Shown in pieces: positions 1-11,261 of a DNA stretch of 64,000 nt (the stretch's first letter is position 1; each line of letters opens with the position of its first letter). A model generated the notes under the pieces. That model made no database searches. It worked only from the letters and a program-made list of their open reading frames with translations, and was not told the DNA's origin. Source of the stretch: Adineta ricciae (lineage: Eukaryota > Rotifera > Eurotatoria > Adinetida > Adinetidae); contig CAJNOJ010000147.1 of assembly GCA_905250025.1 (NCBI GenBank), positions 1 to 64,000 on the forward strand, written 5' to 3'. A program made the position numbers and the translations under genes.

Positions 1-1611
1 CGAATTCTTGATTCAATATTTTCACAATGTTTACCAAAAGTACCACTAAGACATTGGCATAGATATCCACCATCCGATAATGAACGGCAAACGCCTTTAT
101 TGTAGCATGTAATGTTCGAACAAAAATTAGTTCTGCTTTCACATCGCATTCCTTCATAACCAAATGTGCATGTGCAATTGTAATTCAAATCTGATGTTAT
201 ACTACAATTACCTACATGTAGATTAAGAAAAATTTAATTAAATCGAAGCAAGGAAAAGTGCATTTACCGTTATTTAAACAAGTGGTTTCTTTACAAATCC
301 GCTGATCGGTTTCACAATGTTTTCCAGTAAAATTCGATGAGCATAAACAGTTATAATCTTGATTGTTGTTCAGATTAGTACAATTTCCATCATTTAAACA
401 TGGCTTTTGTATTTCACAAATGGTACCCGGTGTCATGCAATCTGGACCAATATTCGGGGAATCTTCACATAGACGTGCTACGAAAAATAATGATGGTGGA
501 GTGTCTAGTTAATGAAAGAGAAGAAAACGGATTTATAAAGCGTTCAAATTGCATACTGGAATGTGCAACTAAGTTGCCCGTTGTTAATGATTGGTTGAAG
601 ATTATTGTTGAGCCGCCGTGTTCGTTAGCAGATTGCGAAGTTTCAGGTAAATCTGTAGTTATTGTTGTTATATGTTCAGAAGTCACTGAAAATACTGTGA
701 AAAGAAGGGGAAATTATTTTATTCATGAACTTAATTGAATTATATCGTTAATAATGATTTTAGCAAAGCTTACCACATGAACTCGTGGAAATATTAAATT
801 TTTTAATACGATGATTATGCTCGTGAGCAACATATAAATTACCACTGCTATCAAAACGAAGTGAATATGGCTTTTCTAATACCGATATCGGCGCTCGTTG
901 GCAACCAATGATACACCGATAAGTATTATCGTTTCTAACTTGGATTATTCGATGATTGCATGTGTCTACAATGTATAGAAAATCGTCACCGTCAAGGATC
1001 ACATCTCTGGGATCATCTAAATTTAAACGACTTGGGATGTTTTTTCCAGCCACTGTCGTTAACTTTATCAGCCACATGTAAATTAAAATGAATATCAACA
1101 AATATTCCCCGGGGGTCACTCAACTGGTTTGATTGTGATCCTTTTGACTTATTTCCTGCAATTGTGATTACTGTGTGATTGTTCCCATCTAACGGTATCT
1201 CCACTACTCGATGTTCGCTTCCGAGGGAACAGTAAAGATGATTTCGAATATCGATAAAAAGACTAAAACAATTCCCTGAAAAGTTTGTTTTAGATAGGCT
1301 AATTGTTGAATTTGTTGTGATTTTCGCGATTTGATATGTTCTATCCTGTCTTTGAAAGTAAATCTCACCATTTAATGTTACAAATAAATTCGAGTACTGG
1401 AATAAACTAGTGTTTAGTTTCCGTTCTGGATTGCTATTATTTCCAGACCAGATCAGAATTTGATTATTAGAAGAATGAGATGCATAAATTGTATTATTTG
1501 AATCAATAAACAGTCCACGATGCATCTGGCCAACCATATTCGCATTAGCAAACACAATTCCATAATGACTCCATGTTACGTTTGCGCAAAGTGTTGGTTG
1601 ATTATATGAAA
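1..1611 (-). CDS. NHL propeller plus EGF-like repeats; partial and probably frameshifted
   Basis: The coding sequence starts after a TTTTCTTCAG acceptor at 1611, with the usual bdelloid propeller opening (NQPTLCANVTW), and continues in NHL blades to about 1058. There the frame changes inside one blade: 'LHVADKVND' is in one frame and 'TTVAGKNIPSR' in the next, with no GT-AG intron between, so roughly half a blade is missing. Downstream introns are 773-695 and 267-212 (56 bp). The 3' part encodes a Thr/Ser-rich linker and at least two EGF-like modules with six-Cys spacing (for example 'CLNDGNCTNLNNNQDYNCLC' and 'CQCLSGTFGKHCE'), running off the left edge. The junction near 450-477 needs a very short intron and is uncertain. 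No signal-peptide exon was found just upstream, so this may be the 3' half of the neighbouring NHL gene. Confidence 0.6.
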
Positions 1612-1810
1612 CTGAAGAAAAGAAGAACAAATGTCCGAATCACTCGAATTAATTACTACGAGTTATGTCGCCTATCTACGACATTGTGAGATCATCGTAA
1701 ACTGTCACACTACAAAAATGAAATCTTTTTATGAATGTATAGATTTCCAACTGTACTTTTTCCAGTACACAATTCCGTTTAGTAAGTATATGAGTGTGTT
1801 AAATAAAAAT

Positions 1811-3163
1811 CTAGAGGGTGAGAGTTGCCACAGGTTTATACTCGTCTGAATTCAAGATCGTTCAGTAGTACACTTAGAAATAAAGAGAACAGACATGCAT
1901 ATACTCACTAGGATAGTTTAGAAGTTCATATTTTTGTACTCGATGACTACCAAAATCGCCAACATAAAGCGAACCTTGACTATCGAACGCTAGCGAATGA
2001 GGAGAATATAATTGATTTGCCGTAATTCCAGCGCCACCAGTGCAGGCAGCAATACATATACCAACGTGCGACTCGGGAGCCCATCTTGTTATTCGAGAGT
2101 AACTACCTTCTTCCCTAATATACATATATCCATCTTTATCAACAATAATATTCGTTGGTGTATTAACGTGGGTTAATTCATTGCCAGTTGTTCCGTCACC
2201 AGCTACACGGATACCAGATGATGCTCCAAATGGCCATTTCATAATTCGGTGATTCAAACTGTCTGCAACGTATATGGTTCCAATCTCGTTCACAAAGATT
2301 CCGTACGGTTGATTTAGTTGTGTATCGGTGGATCCATCGGATCCATTACCAGCAACAACTAAACCACTTGTTGAATTTGTTCGAAAAAGTAACACCTTGT
2401 GAGCATCTCTATCGCTCACATATATATTTTCGTTGCCATTGATAAACAAACACAGTGGCCTACTTAAGTCTTTTACATTAAGTACTACAACTGGATTTGA
2501 ACCGTTAAGAGACATTTTTTGTATTCGTTTACCCAAATGTTCAAGAACATAGAGCGAAGTGTTAAATATGAAAATACTGTATGATTGATTGAATTCACCG
2601 GAACTATTTCCTTGCACAGAATCCATAAAATAATTGTTTGTGGTTGAGTTAAGATGAACAGCAACAATCCGATGGGTTCCAGCATTACTAATATAAAGAA
2701 CGTCGTTGTCTGTAACTGATATCTCAACGAGTTGGTGAAGTTTATCACGCGATGACCCTTGCAATTCACCGACATCACTAGCGACTGTCATACCATTTGG
2801 ATCCCAAGAAGAATAAGGTGATAGTTTTGTTAGCACTGAAAAATGCAAAACTATGCCATCATCATTTTCGACTCATAGAAAGCACTATTAGTAATATACT
2901 TTATGTTCATGTTTGTCATTCATTGAAAGCGGAAAATTAACTATTTTAACAGGAAAAAAAATCAAATTTCTATTTTAGATTATTTCTTTGATAAGAAAAA
3001 TAATTCTACATTTTTTTAAGATTCGTAAAAGAATACGATATTTATCGACCATGTTATCACTTAATCCTCTTAGAAAAGATCAAATTCGAGAATCCTTACT
3101 TGATATTTCATTGCTTAATATCATTAAAATTAGATGTATCAGCAGATAAACACTCATTCTCAT
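1811..3163 (-). CDS. Secreted six-bladed NHL-repeat propeller protein (3 exons)
   Basis: Exons read on the minus strand are 3163-3100, 2835-1909 and 1845-1811. The joins keep phase 1 both times and give a 341-residue product. Exon 1 encodes a signal peptide (MRMSVYLLIHLILMILS) ending at a GTAAGG donor; exon 2 starts after a TTTTCAG acceptor. The body is a series of NHL blades with the hallmark pattern 'GIFVNEIGTIYVADSLNHRI', about six in all, rich in N-glycosylation sequons. NHL propellers are protein- or ligand-binding folds; bdelloids encode many extracellular ones of unknown partner. The last 35-nt exon ends at TAG. An alternative is splicing of the 1908 donor to an acceptor at 1612, also in phase, which would fuse this gene to the NHL/EGF exons on its left. 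The family is clear; where the gene ends is not. Confidence 0.7.
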
Positions 3164-5633
3164 TCTATCGACTTTTTAAATGTTTTCTGATTAAAAACTG
3201 ATTGTTAAGAAAAAAGATGACATGATTTCAAAGGAAAACAACGTAGGTTGTGTCAACATATTGACATCAAACAGACAATTATTTGATATGCGAAGCTTGG
3301 AAAAACAGACTATATCAAAGTATGTTTAGTTGTTGGTGTTATTCAACGATTAAATTTTTATCTGAAGCACGAAATGAAAAACTGCAAGTGTTCGTAATAG
3401 TATTCTGATGAATTCATCGGTGTACTCACGATCATAATGTCTAATGTTGTACGAAACTCAATTTATTGTCACTGTGCGAATTTCATGAACACATACTGTC
3501 GAAATTCGCATTCAAATATTTGCCTTAAAAAGTGTCTGAATTTGCTATTTAGAATCTTATTGATATTTGTAACTTGATGTCATGTCTAGATGAAACTTTT
3601 TTGCGAAGTAAAAACACGTTCAATGGATTATGTGATGTCTGTAAATTCTATCTCTAAACTAATGTTCCTGGCTTTGACAAAACCAAACACAAATATTTAG
3701 ATGATTGCTTTTTATCTAATCAGTGCCGTTTGAACTGAAAAAACAACAAATGTATCTTTATTGTTTATCACTCTGAATATTAACTTCACAAAACTTGTCT
3801 TTAAGTATCTCACTCAACACGATAAATGTAAATGTCTTCCGGTTTCTATTTGTACTGAACATTCAAATCATGGCAAGTAAATACTTCTAAAAATCGTTCT
3901 TTCAAAGTAACATTTCCAACTAACCGTCTATCAAACATTGATGTAGCCGGCTAAATAGTGTACATGCATTGGTAGCAAGTTGTGTTGCTCATCTTTCTAA
4001 AACCGACGTTGTGTATTCATGCAGTATGAAAAATGACTTTGAATACCATTTTGTTTTTTTACTAGAATTCTCGAATCAGGTGTCCGTTAGAAATTTCGCG
4101 AAAGGATCGATAACCAAAAATTTATCACGAAGTTCGTAACTGACAAATAGGGTCATTGAGTGATGAAAATATGAATGCGTGTTTAGAGCAAATCACTTTC
4201 ACACCCTTCAATATGAAAGCAACAGATCTATGTGAGTTTTCTTGAATTTTGGCGTTTTTGCTTTTTAAGAAGATGCAAACAGCATGCAATGGATTTTCAA
4301 GAAGACGACAATATCTCAAACAAACACCAGAACATATTGTCAGGTGGCCAGAGTAGGTGGTGCAAAACTTAGTTTACTCACAATATGTGTGAATGTAAAG
4401 TATGTGCGTGGTGAGAATATATCATAATTAAGGTAATTGTAAAAAAATTCCACTGGAAAAAAGATATCTAATTAAATATCTTCGAATAGATGACGTTAAA
4501 TCCGACTGTGTACTGAGTATGTATTACAAAAAACGGCAGTGTACTGAAAGCAGTATAAATCATTTATATGTCGGAAAGATTTTATATGAAATTATTACAG
4601 CATTAAAATTGAGGATCTTTGAAAATATTTGAAACTGTCGGAAGACCTTTCCAACTCACAAGCAGACAAGGTAAACAAATCAGAAAAGAAAAATATACAC
4701 TATTGCAATACTCTATGAATAGCGCGGAGAAGCGCTGTCACTGTACTTCAGAATATGTTCAATTCACATGGGTGTGGGTGATGATGAATGCATAATCTGT
4801 TTATATAAGTTGATAATTGAATGGTAGTCAATGTTTGGATTAACGTAATCTGAAATTCGTTCGTAACTCAGCAAGAGAGATTATCAAATTTAATTTTTGA
4901 ATCAATATAAGTCAGACATCTGTCGTTTGCATTGATGATGATGTTAAAGAGTTATGTTTGAGGAAATTACGAGGACACCTAAAATTAAAACTATAACTCC
5001 AGGCAGCATTCCGACATATGGATTGAGTTTATCTCCTCCCCAAAACTTTCCTTCAAGGGGAAATTCTAGAAGAGAAAAGTCATTCATACCATGACTCGTT
5101 CAATACAAACTTTATAGAAAAATATATCGATAAATCAATCCAATGTCTTACACTTGTTTTTTTTTAATGGATTGCTCGATTAACACCATGCTTCTATACG
5201 GGAAATATTTTGAAGTTTTCGAAATCACATAATGGAACACACTCAGATACTTCATTTGTGGTCCTTGTTTCAGCTTTGAAGAAGGAAATTCTCCTATAAT
5301 TACTTTCGTGTCTATTTAAAAGACCAAAATGTTGCCTGATAAGATTCGAATTCAATCTGTGAAAGCAATCTATTTAACTCGATAAAACCTCATCGAAACT
5401 AACGAACTGTTGCCACTAGAATATACAAAATATATACTGACAATTGATTTGTATTCTCCTGATTCTTGGCTACTTTTTTTATATAGTCTTAACCACTTAT
5501 TAGGAAAAGAAACGCCTTTTCTCAATATTCTTTTTACTTGAAACATCCTTCAAATTTTTTTCAATTGTTCCTGTATGTCAATACTACCGTGTTACAGTCA
5601 ATAACCGCAATCAAAAATCTTTTTGTAGTGTAC
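3164..5633. other. Intergenic, no gene recognised
   Basis: About 2.5 kb of AT-rich sequence between the start of the NHL gene and the end of the ART-TPR gene. I see only short open frames without recognisable motifs, and no tRNA-like fold, tandem repeat or transposon terminus. It must hold the 5' region of the NHL gene and the 3' flank of the ART-TPR gene. Confidence 0.5.
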
Positions 5634-5667
5634 TCATGCCAGTTTTACTTTCACTTTTTTAAAATTT

Positions 5668-8214
5668 CTATTTAAGCAAATCAAGTACACCGAGAATATG
5701 CTGCATTTCTTCCGCGTTTCTCTTGTACAGTTGAAGATGAGAATGTGTTGATGGTAGTACTTGTTGACCAATTTCCAGAGCGTATTCGTAAAATAAGCAG
5801 GCATTCGGATAATCACCCATATACGAATACACATTACCGATGTTGTTGTAGGATTTCGCCACATCAGGATGATTGGATGGAAGTGATTGTTGTCTAATAC
5901 TGAGAGCTCGTTCATATGACGAAAGTGCTCTGGAATAATCACCCATGTTTGTATACACATTACCGATGTTGTTGTAGGATTTCGCCACATCAGGATGATT
6001 GGATGGAAGTGATTGTTGTCTAATACTGAGAGCTTGTTCAAATGACGAAAGTGCTCTGGAATAATCACCCATGTACGCATACACTGCACCGATGTTGTTG
6101 TAGGATTTCGCCACATCAGGATGATTGGATGGAAGTGATTGTTGTCTAATACTGAGAGCTCGTTCATATGACGAAAGTGCTCTGGAATAATCACCCATGT
6201 ACGCATACACATTACCGATGTTGTTGTAGGATGATGCCACATCAGGATGATTGGATGGAAGTGATTGTTGTTGAATTTTGAGAGCTTGTTCATATGACGA
6301 AAGTGCTCTGGAATAATCACCCATGTTTCTATACACTGCACCGATGTTGTTGTAGGATGCTGCAACATCAGGATGATTGGAGGGAAGTGATTGTTGTTGA
6401 ATTTCAAGAGCTTGTTCATATGACGAAAGTGCTCTGGAATAATCGCCCATGTTTCTATACATAATACCGATGTTGTTGTAGGATGATGCAACATCAGGAT
6501 GGTTGGAGGGAAGTGATTGTTGTCTAATATTGAGAGCTTGTTCAAATGACGAAAGCGCTGTTGAATAATCACCCATGTTCGAATACACATTACCGATGTT
6601 GCTGTAGGATGATGCAACATCAGGATGATTGGATGGAAGTGATTGTTGTTGAATTTCAAGAGCTTGTTCATATGACGAAAGTGCTCTGGAATAATCGCCC
6701 ATGTCCGAATACACATTACCGATGTTGTTGTAGGATTTGGCCACATCAGAATGATTGGAGGGAAGTGATTGTTGTTGAATTTCAAGAGATTTGTGATAAA
6801 GTATTATAGCCTCTTCATATTGTCCTTGCTGATGCTTAATTGTACCAAGTTGATTATAAGTATCCGCTTGAAGGCAGCCAGCAAATTTTTCATGTACTGT
6901 AACTCTATAGATTTGTTCAGCAATATCTAACTGTCCTATGTTACTGAACACCAGACCCAATCGTTTCCACCCTTCGCCATCCGGAAAACTCTCTTTTCGA
7001 ATTTGCTCAGTTAGCACACGCAACTTTTCATCATTGTCACTTGTCAGCGACAGCTTCACTTCATACACTTCCTCATTTCCTTGTATTGGTTTTACATCAT
7101 TGATGTGAAAGATGCTGTGCATCGAAAACAAAACTTCTTCCTCTTCTGCAGACTGACTGATACCACGAACGGAAGCTAACACTGTCGTTGATTGCTTCGG
7201 ATCAATTGTCATCACAAACAGAACGCTTACAACATCTCTGCTCTTTTCACTCCCTAGAGTGAAGATGAGAGAGACATTGCGATTTCTACTGGTTGACAGG
7301 AAGTTGTTGAATGACATCAATCCACCCTTCGATGCCACCAACTCATCAAAAGCTTTCTTTGACAAACCTTGACCACGATAAACTGTGAACGTTTCGACAC
7401 TGGCTTTGTCTTTGAACTGTTGTTTGTATAGTTCTTCGATGTGTCGATGGAGATCACTAATGAAAAAGCCCATCAAAGTCATCACCTTACCATCCATCAC
7501 TCGCAGTGCACGATTGAGCATACCATACAGAAATCTCTCTGTTGTGTACCACCAAATGGGTGTGCGCTTGTCATATTCATCTTCCAGTTGCTTCACTTTC
7601 TTTCGATCAACGTCATTGTCAACAAACTTGTCACAATAGAAATCCACATATTCTCTGATGTGTTTATGTTCGAATCTGATGGTCAACAATATTTCTTTGA
7701 TGATTTTAGTGTACATGAATGATGGATCAAGTTGATCTGGTCTTTTGCCAGATTGTACGAAACTCATGGGAATGTCATTGAGCTCATGTCGACGAATGAT
7801 TTGTTTCAGCTGCTCACAAATAGTCATAATATCTATAGAGACACACTTCACCTTTAACCATTTTTTTGTCAATTGTTCATGTCGATTTTGATTGTCACAG
7901 AAAATGAAGATGGAATCAATGTTTGGGATGTCGTGTATACATGGTAAGATAAGTTGTCCAATTGATCCTGACGTGATGAGACATACTTTTGAGTGGATGT
8001 TGTTGAGAATGAAATCGATGCATTGATCATTGTCAGTAAATATGGGAATATCAGTAACAATATGTTGAAGTTGTGTGATTGCATCCTGATAGTCTTGATT
8101 GCTGCTGTGAATGTAATAGTCGAGCCAGACTACAAGAAAGTCTTGCATTTCCTCAATGCTTAGAGGATCGTATTGACTTTGTTTTTCAGAGGTAAATGTT
8201 GCTTGGTCAAGCAT
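5668..8214 (-). CDS. ADP-ribosyltransferase with C-terminal kinesin-light-chain-like TPR array
   Basis: Single exon, 848 residues. Residues ~1-240 are an N-terminal domain seen in bdelloid ART proteins, with a Rossmann-like stretch (VCLITSGSIGQLILPCIHDI). Residues ~245-385 carry the R-S-E class mono-ADP-ribosyltransferase core: YRG with Arg near 278, FLSTS near 305, and the ExE-type 'EEEEVLF' near 358, so the NAD-binding and catalytic positions look intact. Residues ~425-815 are TPR units; eight are near-perfect 42-mers (consensus 'SYNNIGNVYRNMGDYSRALS'). The protein is probably cytosolic and uses the TPR array to choose partners; no target can be read from the sequence. The paralogous copy at 12997 starts 11 residues earlier; here that ATG is ACG, so the start is the internal Met at 8214. 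Confidence 0.85.
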   Translation of the reverse strand: MLDQATFTSEKQSQYDPLSIEEMQDFLVVWLDYYIHSSNQDYQDAITQLQHIVTDIPIFTDNDQCIDFILNNIHSKVCLITSGSIGQLILPCIHDIPNIDSIFIFCDNQNRHEQLTKKWLKVKCVSIDIMTICEQLKQIIRRHELNDIPMSFVQSGKRPDQLDPSFMYTKIIKEILLTIRFEHKHIREYVDFYCDKFVDNDVDRKKVKQLEDEYDKRTPIWWYTTERFLYGMLNRALRVMDGKVMTLMGFFISDLHRHIEELYKQQFKDKASVETFTVYRGQGLSKKAFDELVASKGGLMSFNNFLSTSRNRNVSLIFTLGSEKSRDVVSVLFVMTIDPKQSTTVLASVRGISQSAEEEEVLFSMHSIFHINDVKPIQGNEEVYEVKLSLTSDNDEKLRVLTEQIRKESFPDGEGWKRLGLVFSNIGQLDIAEQIYRVTVHEKFAGCLQADTYNQLGTIKHQQGQYEEAIILYHKSLEIQQQSLPSNHSDVAKSYNNIGNVYSDMGDYSRALSSYEQALEIQQQSLPSNHPDVASSYSNIGNVYSNMGDYSTALSSFEQALNIRQQSLPSNHPDVASSYNNIGIMYRNMGDYSRALSSYEQALEIQQQSLPSNHPDVAASYNNIGAVYRNMGDYSRALSSYEQALKIQQQSLPSNHPDVASSYNNIGNVYAYMGDYSRALSSYERALSIRQQSLPSNHPDVAKSYNNIGAVYAYMGDYSRALSSFEQALSIRQQSLPSNHPDVAKSYNNIGNVYTNMGDYSRALSSYERALSIRQQSLPSNHPDVAKSYNNIGNVYSYMGDYPNACLFYEYALEIGQQVLPSTHSHLQLYKRNAEEMQHILGVLDLLK
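5770..6790 (-). repeat. 126-bp tandem repeat coding for 42-residue TPR units
   Basis: Eight consecutive 126-bp units differ by only a few bases each. Variation clusters in three places: the codons before 'NMGDY', the QQQ/RQQ position, and the 'ASSY/AKSY' pair. The uniformity suggests recent unit turnover (unequal exchange or gene conversion). Because 126 is a multiple of 3, other frames on both strands also stay open; those long frames are shadows. Confidence 0.9.
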
Positions 8215-9787
8215 ATTTGTGTTGTTTTGGTTTTTATTCTCCGTCGAAGTGAAATTTGGTTGTTTCCAACATAGATATTAGACTATGTTGTAAAAGGTAT
8301 TTTGTCAGATAACGACCAAAATAGTTTATCTTTTCGAGTCTTTGACGGCAAAATACTTTTTTCTTCCTATGCAAACATTTTTATCATTAGAACATTCATA
8401 GCAAAACTGTGCCTCTCGAGCGATTCAACAAGTTTCAAAATGATTTGAATTAGTTCTGATATACGCACAACTTGAAGATGAACGCTCAAACAAAAAGAAT
8501 TAGTCGTTAGTGAATATTCATCGGATCAATTCTTGACTGCTTCTTAAAATTCCGTTTCAGTGGAAGAACTCACATTCGATATATGAGTTTCTTCGATCCT
8601 CATCGCGTAATAGTGAGATATTTCCATAGTGTCACTTGTTGCCAACGACGAAAGCCTTGTTGAAAATGTTCTTCTCGACAATAAAAGAGGAACGCACTTG
8701 CCTAGAAATGTCTGAAGTGGTAATCGTTTCAGAAGCATTTGTACGTATTCTGTAATTTACAAGGAAAGATTTAGTAAGCAGTTATTCTATACAATGAATC
8801 TAGCCTCAAATCTTTAATTGGAAGGATATGGATGTGAACAAAATATGCAACTACAGATTTCATTCTCACTCTTGTACGATACTTATTGGTAGTATTGAGT
8901 TTCTCTCTAAATTTGGTTAATGTGTTCTATTGAAAACTTTAAGTTTCATATCATTATTTTTATTTTTGAATAAAGATCGTCCGGTTGAGAAAACTACCAA
9001 TTTAAACAGCTGGAACATTGCCAATATTCGCAATTTGTTGGTTGAATCATGATCCTGTCTCGCTTATCATACAACAATTCACCGTTTTCCATCATTCTAT
9101 CGCATCTCGTTGTCTTTCATTTTTCATTCGGGGAAGGAAGTATATGGTACACTGTAATGTGAAAATATACCTTTGAGAATAAGATTCCACCAACAGTCTG
9201 TTGTTCGTAGAAAGAACGCGCTTGAGAGAATATGCACATCTAGTTGAAAATAATAACTAAACAATCGTGTTCTGTATCAATGGTTCATTCTGGTACCCTT
9301 GTGACATTTCATAATAATCAACCATGTTCTTGGTAACTGTGATAATTTTTTGCATTGTTGGTCGCCGATCGCCTTTCTCCATACCTTTATATCAACGCCC
9401 TCAATGCGATATGGACAAACCAGTAAAACTCAATCCACTGAATCTTGACTATTAGTAGAAACAAATATAGAAAAGGGATCTTTTGGTACATTCGTACATC
9501 TATAAGTCGCAAATATGTTCTGTTTAAAACTTATTCGAAAGCGAATCAAACTTGTCGGAAGATCACCGATAAATAGTCAGACTCACATAGAAATATAGAG
9601 TAAGGCCAGACCATAAAATTTGTACTAAGGTGAAGATAATCTGAGGATGGCGACATCTATAATTTTCTCATCGTTCTCTCAATGTTGACTTGCGCACGCA
9701 AAATTTCCATTATTTACCTAATCATTCTGTTTTCTCTAAACTTGTTAACGTATAACATTACAAGAGATTTATTCTAGTAAATGGAGT
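8215..9787. other. Divergent intergenic region between ART-TPR and helicase genes
   Basis: Separates two genes that diverge, so it should hold both promoters. It is collinear with 12998-14555 at well over 90% identity. The last ~150 bp before the helicase ATG are especially conserved between the two copies. No TATAAAAG box was seen near either start. A small minus-strand frame at 8544-8738 is listed separately. Confidence 0.6.
8544..8738 (-). CDS. Possible small ORF kept in both haplotypes
   Basis: A 64-residue frame beginning MLLKRLPLQTFLGK and ending SSSTETEF. The copy at 13297-13491 keeps the same start, stop and length despite several substitutions, most of them amino-acid changing. The first 35 residues are basic and hydrophobic with Arg/Ser/Leu, as in a mitochondrial presequence. 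A 'TTACAG' acceptor-like site lies just upstream, so it could be the last exon of a broken gene. No family recognised; it may be chance. Confidence 0.25.
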   Translation of the reverse strand: MLLKRLPLQTFLGKCVPLLLSRRTFSTRLSSLATSDTMEISHYYAMRIEETHISNVSSSTETEF

Positions 9788-11161
9788 ATGGCATCGCTCA
9801 GTTCAACCAATAGATGGAGTGTACGAATTTCTCCACTTCCTACATCTATAAACTACAGTACATTTGCCCGAGAACTTCGTCTACCAACGTCTCGTGTCTT
9901 TATTCCAAAATCTGTGAAGAATAATACATCATGCGCATGGATCAATGATTTCAATACTAAACAAGATGCAGATGAATTTGTCCGTCAATGGTCCGGAGCT
10001 ATAATTTTGGGACAACAAATCAGATGCGTTGCATTACCATCGAAACGGAACGATACCAATTCTTCATATACGCCTTCACAAACGCACGACTTGCATTCAT
10101 TAAGAAAGCCTAGGTTACGACAAGAAAAGTCTAGCGTACCATTACCGAAACCAAGTCGAACTGAATACTGCATTGGAGATAGATCATCAACAAGAAATTT
10201 GATAGAACAGTCAGACGTGCACATAGCAGACGAAGAAGACGACGATGTTTCATCGGATGACGCAAGTAGTTTAATCAGTGACTCATGTTCGTCAATAACT
10301 TCGGTGCACTCAACTCTGTCGACAAATATGAAATCGCAACGATGTCAGTATGGTGTGAAATGTTTTAACGTGGATTGTACTTATAATCATTCGGATGGTT
10401 GGAATCCTTGTATGGATGGAGAAAAATGTATCAATTCTGACTGCACAGCTACTCATCCCCCTCAACGAAGTGGGCAATGCTTCAGTGGCAGTCGTTGTCT
10501 GAGAAGAAATTGCAAGTATCTACATCCAAAAACACGTCCTGTGGAATGTCATTTGCGTACAAAATGTAACAAATGGGATTGCACAAAGTTACATCCATGC
10601 ACTCGAACTCGACCGTGCCCGAAGCAATCGAAATGTACTGACCTGTCTTGTTCATGTTTGCATCCACCAGAACGCAATGCAACACTTTGTATGCTCGGTG
10701 CTGATTGTCGAGATATTTCCTGTACACTAAACCATCCGTCGGAACGTCCAACACGATGCGATCAACCTGATACATGCTGCGATGTTAACTGTATTCGTCT
10801 GCATTATACGCAATGGGATTCAAATGAGATAGCCGAAAGTCAACAGATCATCAGGAAAAATCAATCAAAAAGTCTTGAACAGCGAATGAAAGAACGTTTA
10901 GTCGCTCATTTACCAATTCTTTCTGCTCGAGAAGAATTTTGTCGACGTCTTCAACACGAACGTATTTTGATTGTTACTGCTGAGACGGGCAGTGGAAAAA
11001 GTACGCAATTACCTCAATATGCAGTAGAATATTTCGGTTCACTCGTCGTCTGTACTCAACCCCGTGTTGTTGCTGCACTCTCACTGGCTCGTCGTGTTGC
11101 TGAAGAATACGATGGTAAGTCGGTCGGCGAATCCGTCGGACAGCAGGCTGGCCACGCCGGC
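9788..11161 (+). CDS. DEAH helicase-RBR-PARP-WWE gene, 5' fragment (haplotype piece 1)
   Basis: First ~458 codons of the same gene as at 14556. It has an N-terminal RRM-like domain (MASLSSTNRWSVRISPLP...), an acidic Ser-rich linker, seven Cys-x5-Cys-x4-Cys-x3-His zinc fingers (the Nab2/ZC3H14 spacing), then the helicase P-loop ETGSGKSTQLPQ and motif Ia TQPRVVAALSLARR. It is cut by the 100-n gap just after 'GESVGQQAG'. The last ~30 bases before the gap are GC-richer and more divergent from the second copy than the rest, which suggests poor consensus at a contig end. This is most likely an allele of the 14556 gene. Confidence 0.85.
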
Positions 11162-11261
11162 NNNNNNNNNNNNNNNNNNNNNNNNNNNNNNNNNNNNNNN
11201 NNNNNNNNNNNNNNNNNNNNNNNNNNNNNNNNNNNNNNNNNNNNNNNNNNNNNNNNNNNNN
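11162..11261. other. 100-n assembly gap joining two overlapping haplotype pieces
   Basis: Left of the gap the sequence ends inside the helicase gene (plus strand). Right of it the sequence restarts inside the TPR repeats of a second ART-TPR copy (minus strand), about 5 kb further back on the same map. The physical order across this gap is therefore not evidence of a true tandem array. Confidence 0.9.

Noticed and set aside
5634-6785. Long alternative-frame open reading frame (about 380 codons) within the TPR array
   Set aside because: It exists because the 126-bp repeat is a multiple of 3; its product is a repetitive His/Thr/Pro-rich sequence with no family features, and the ART-TPR frame explains the DNA.
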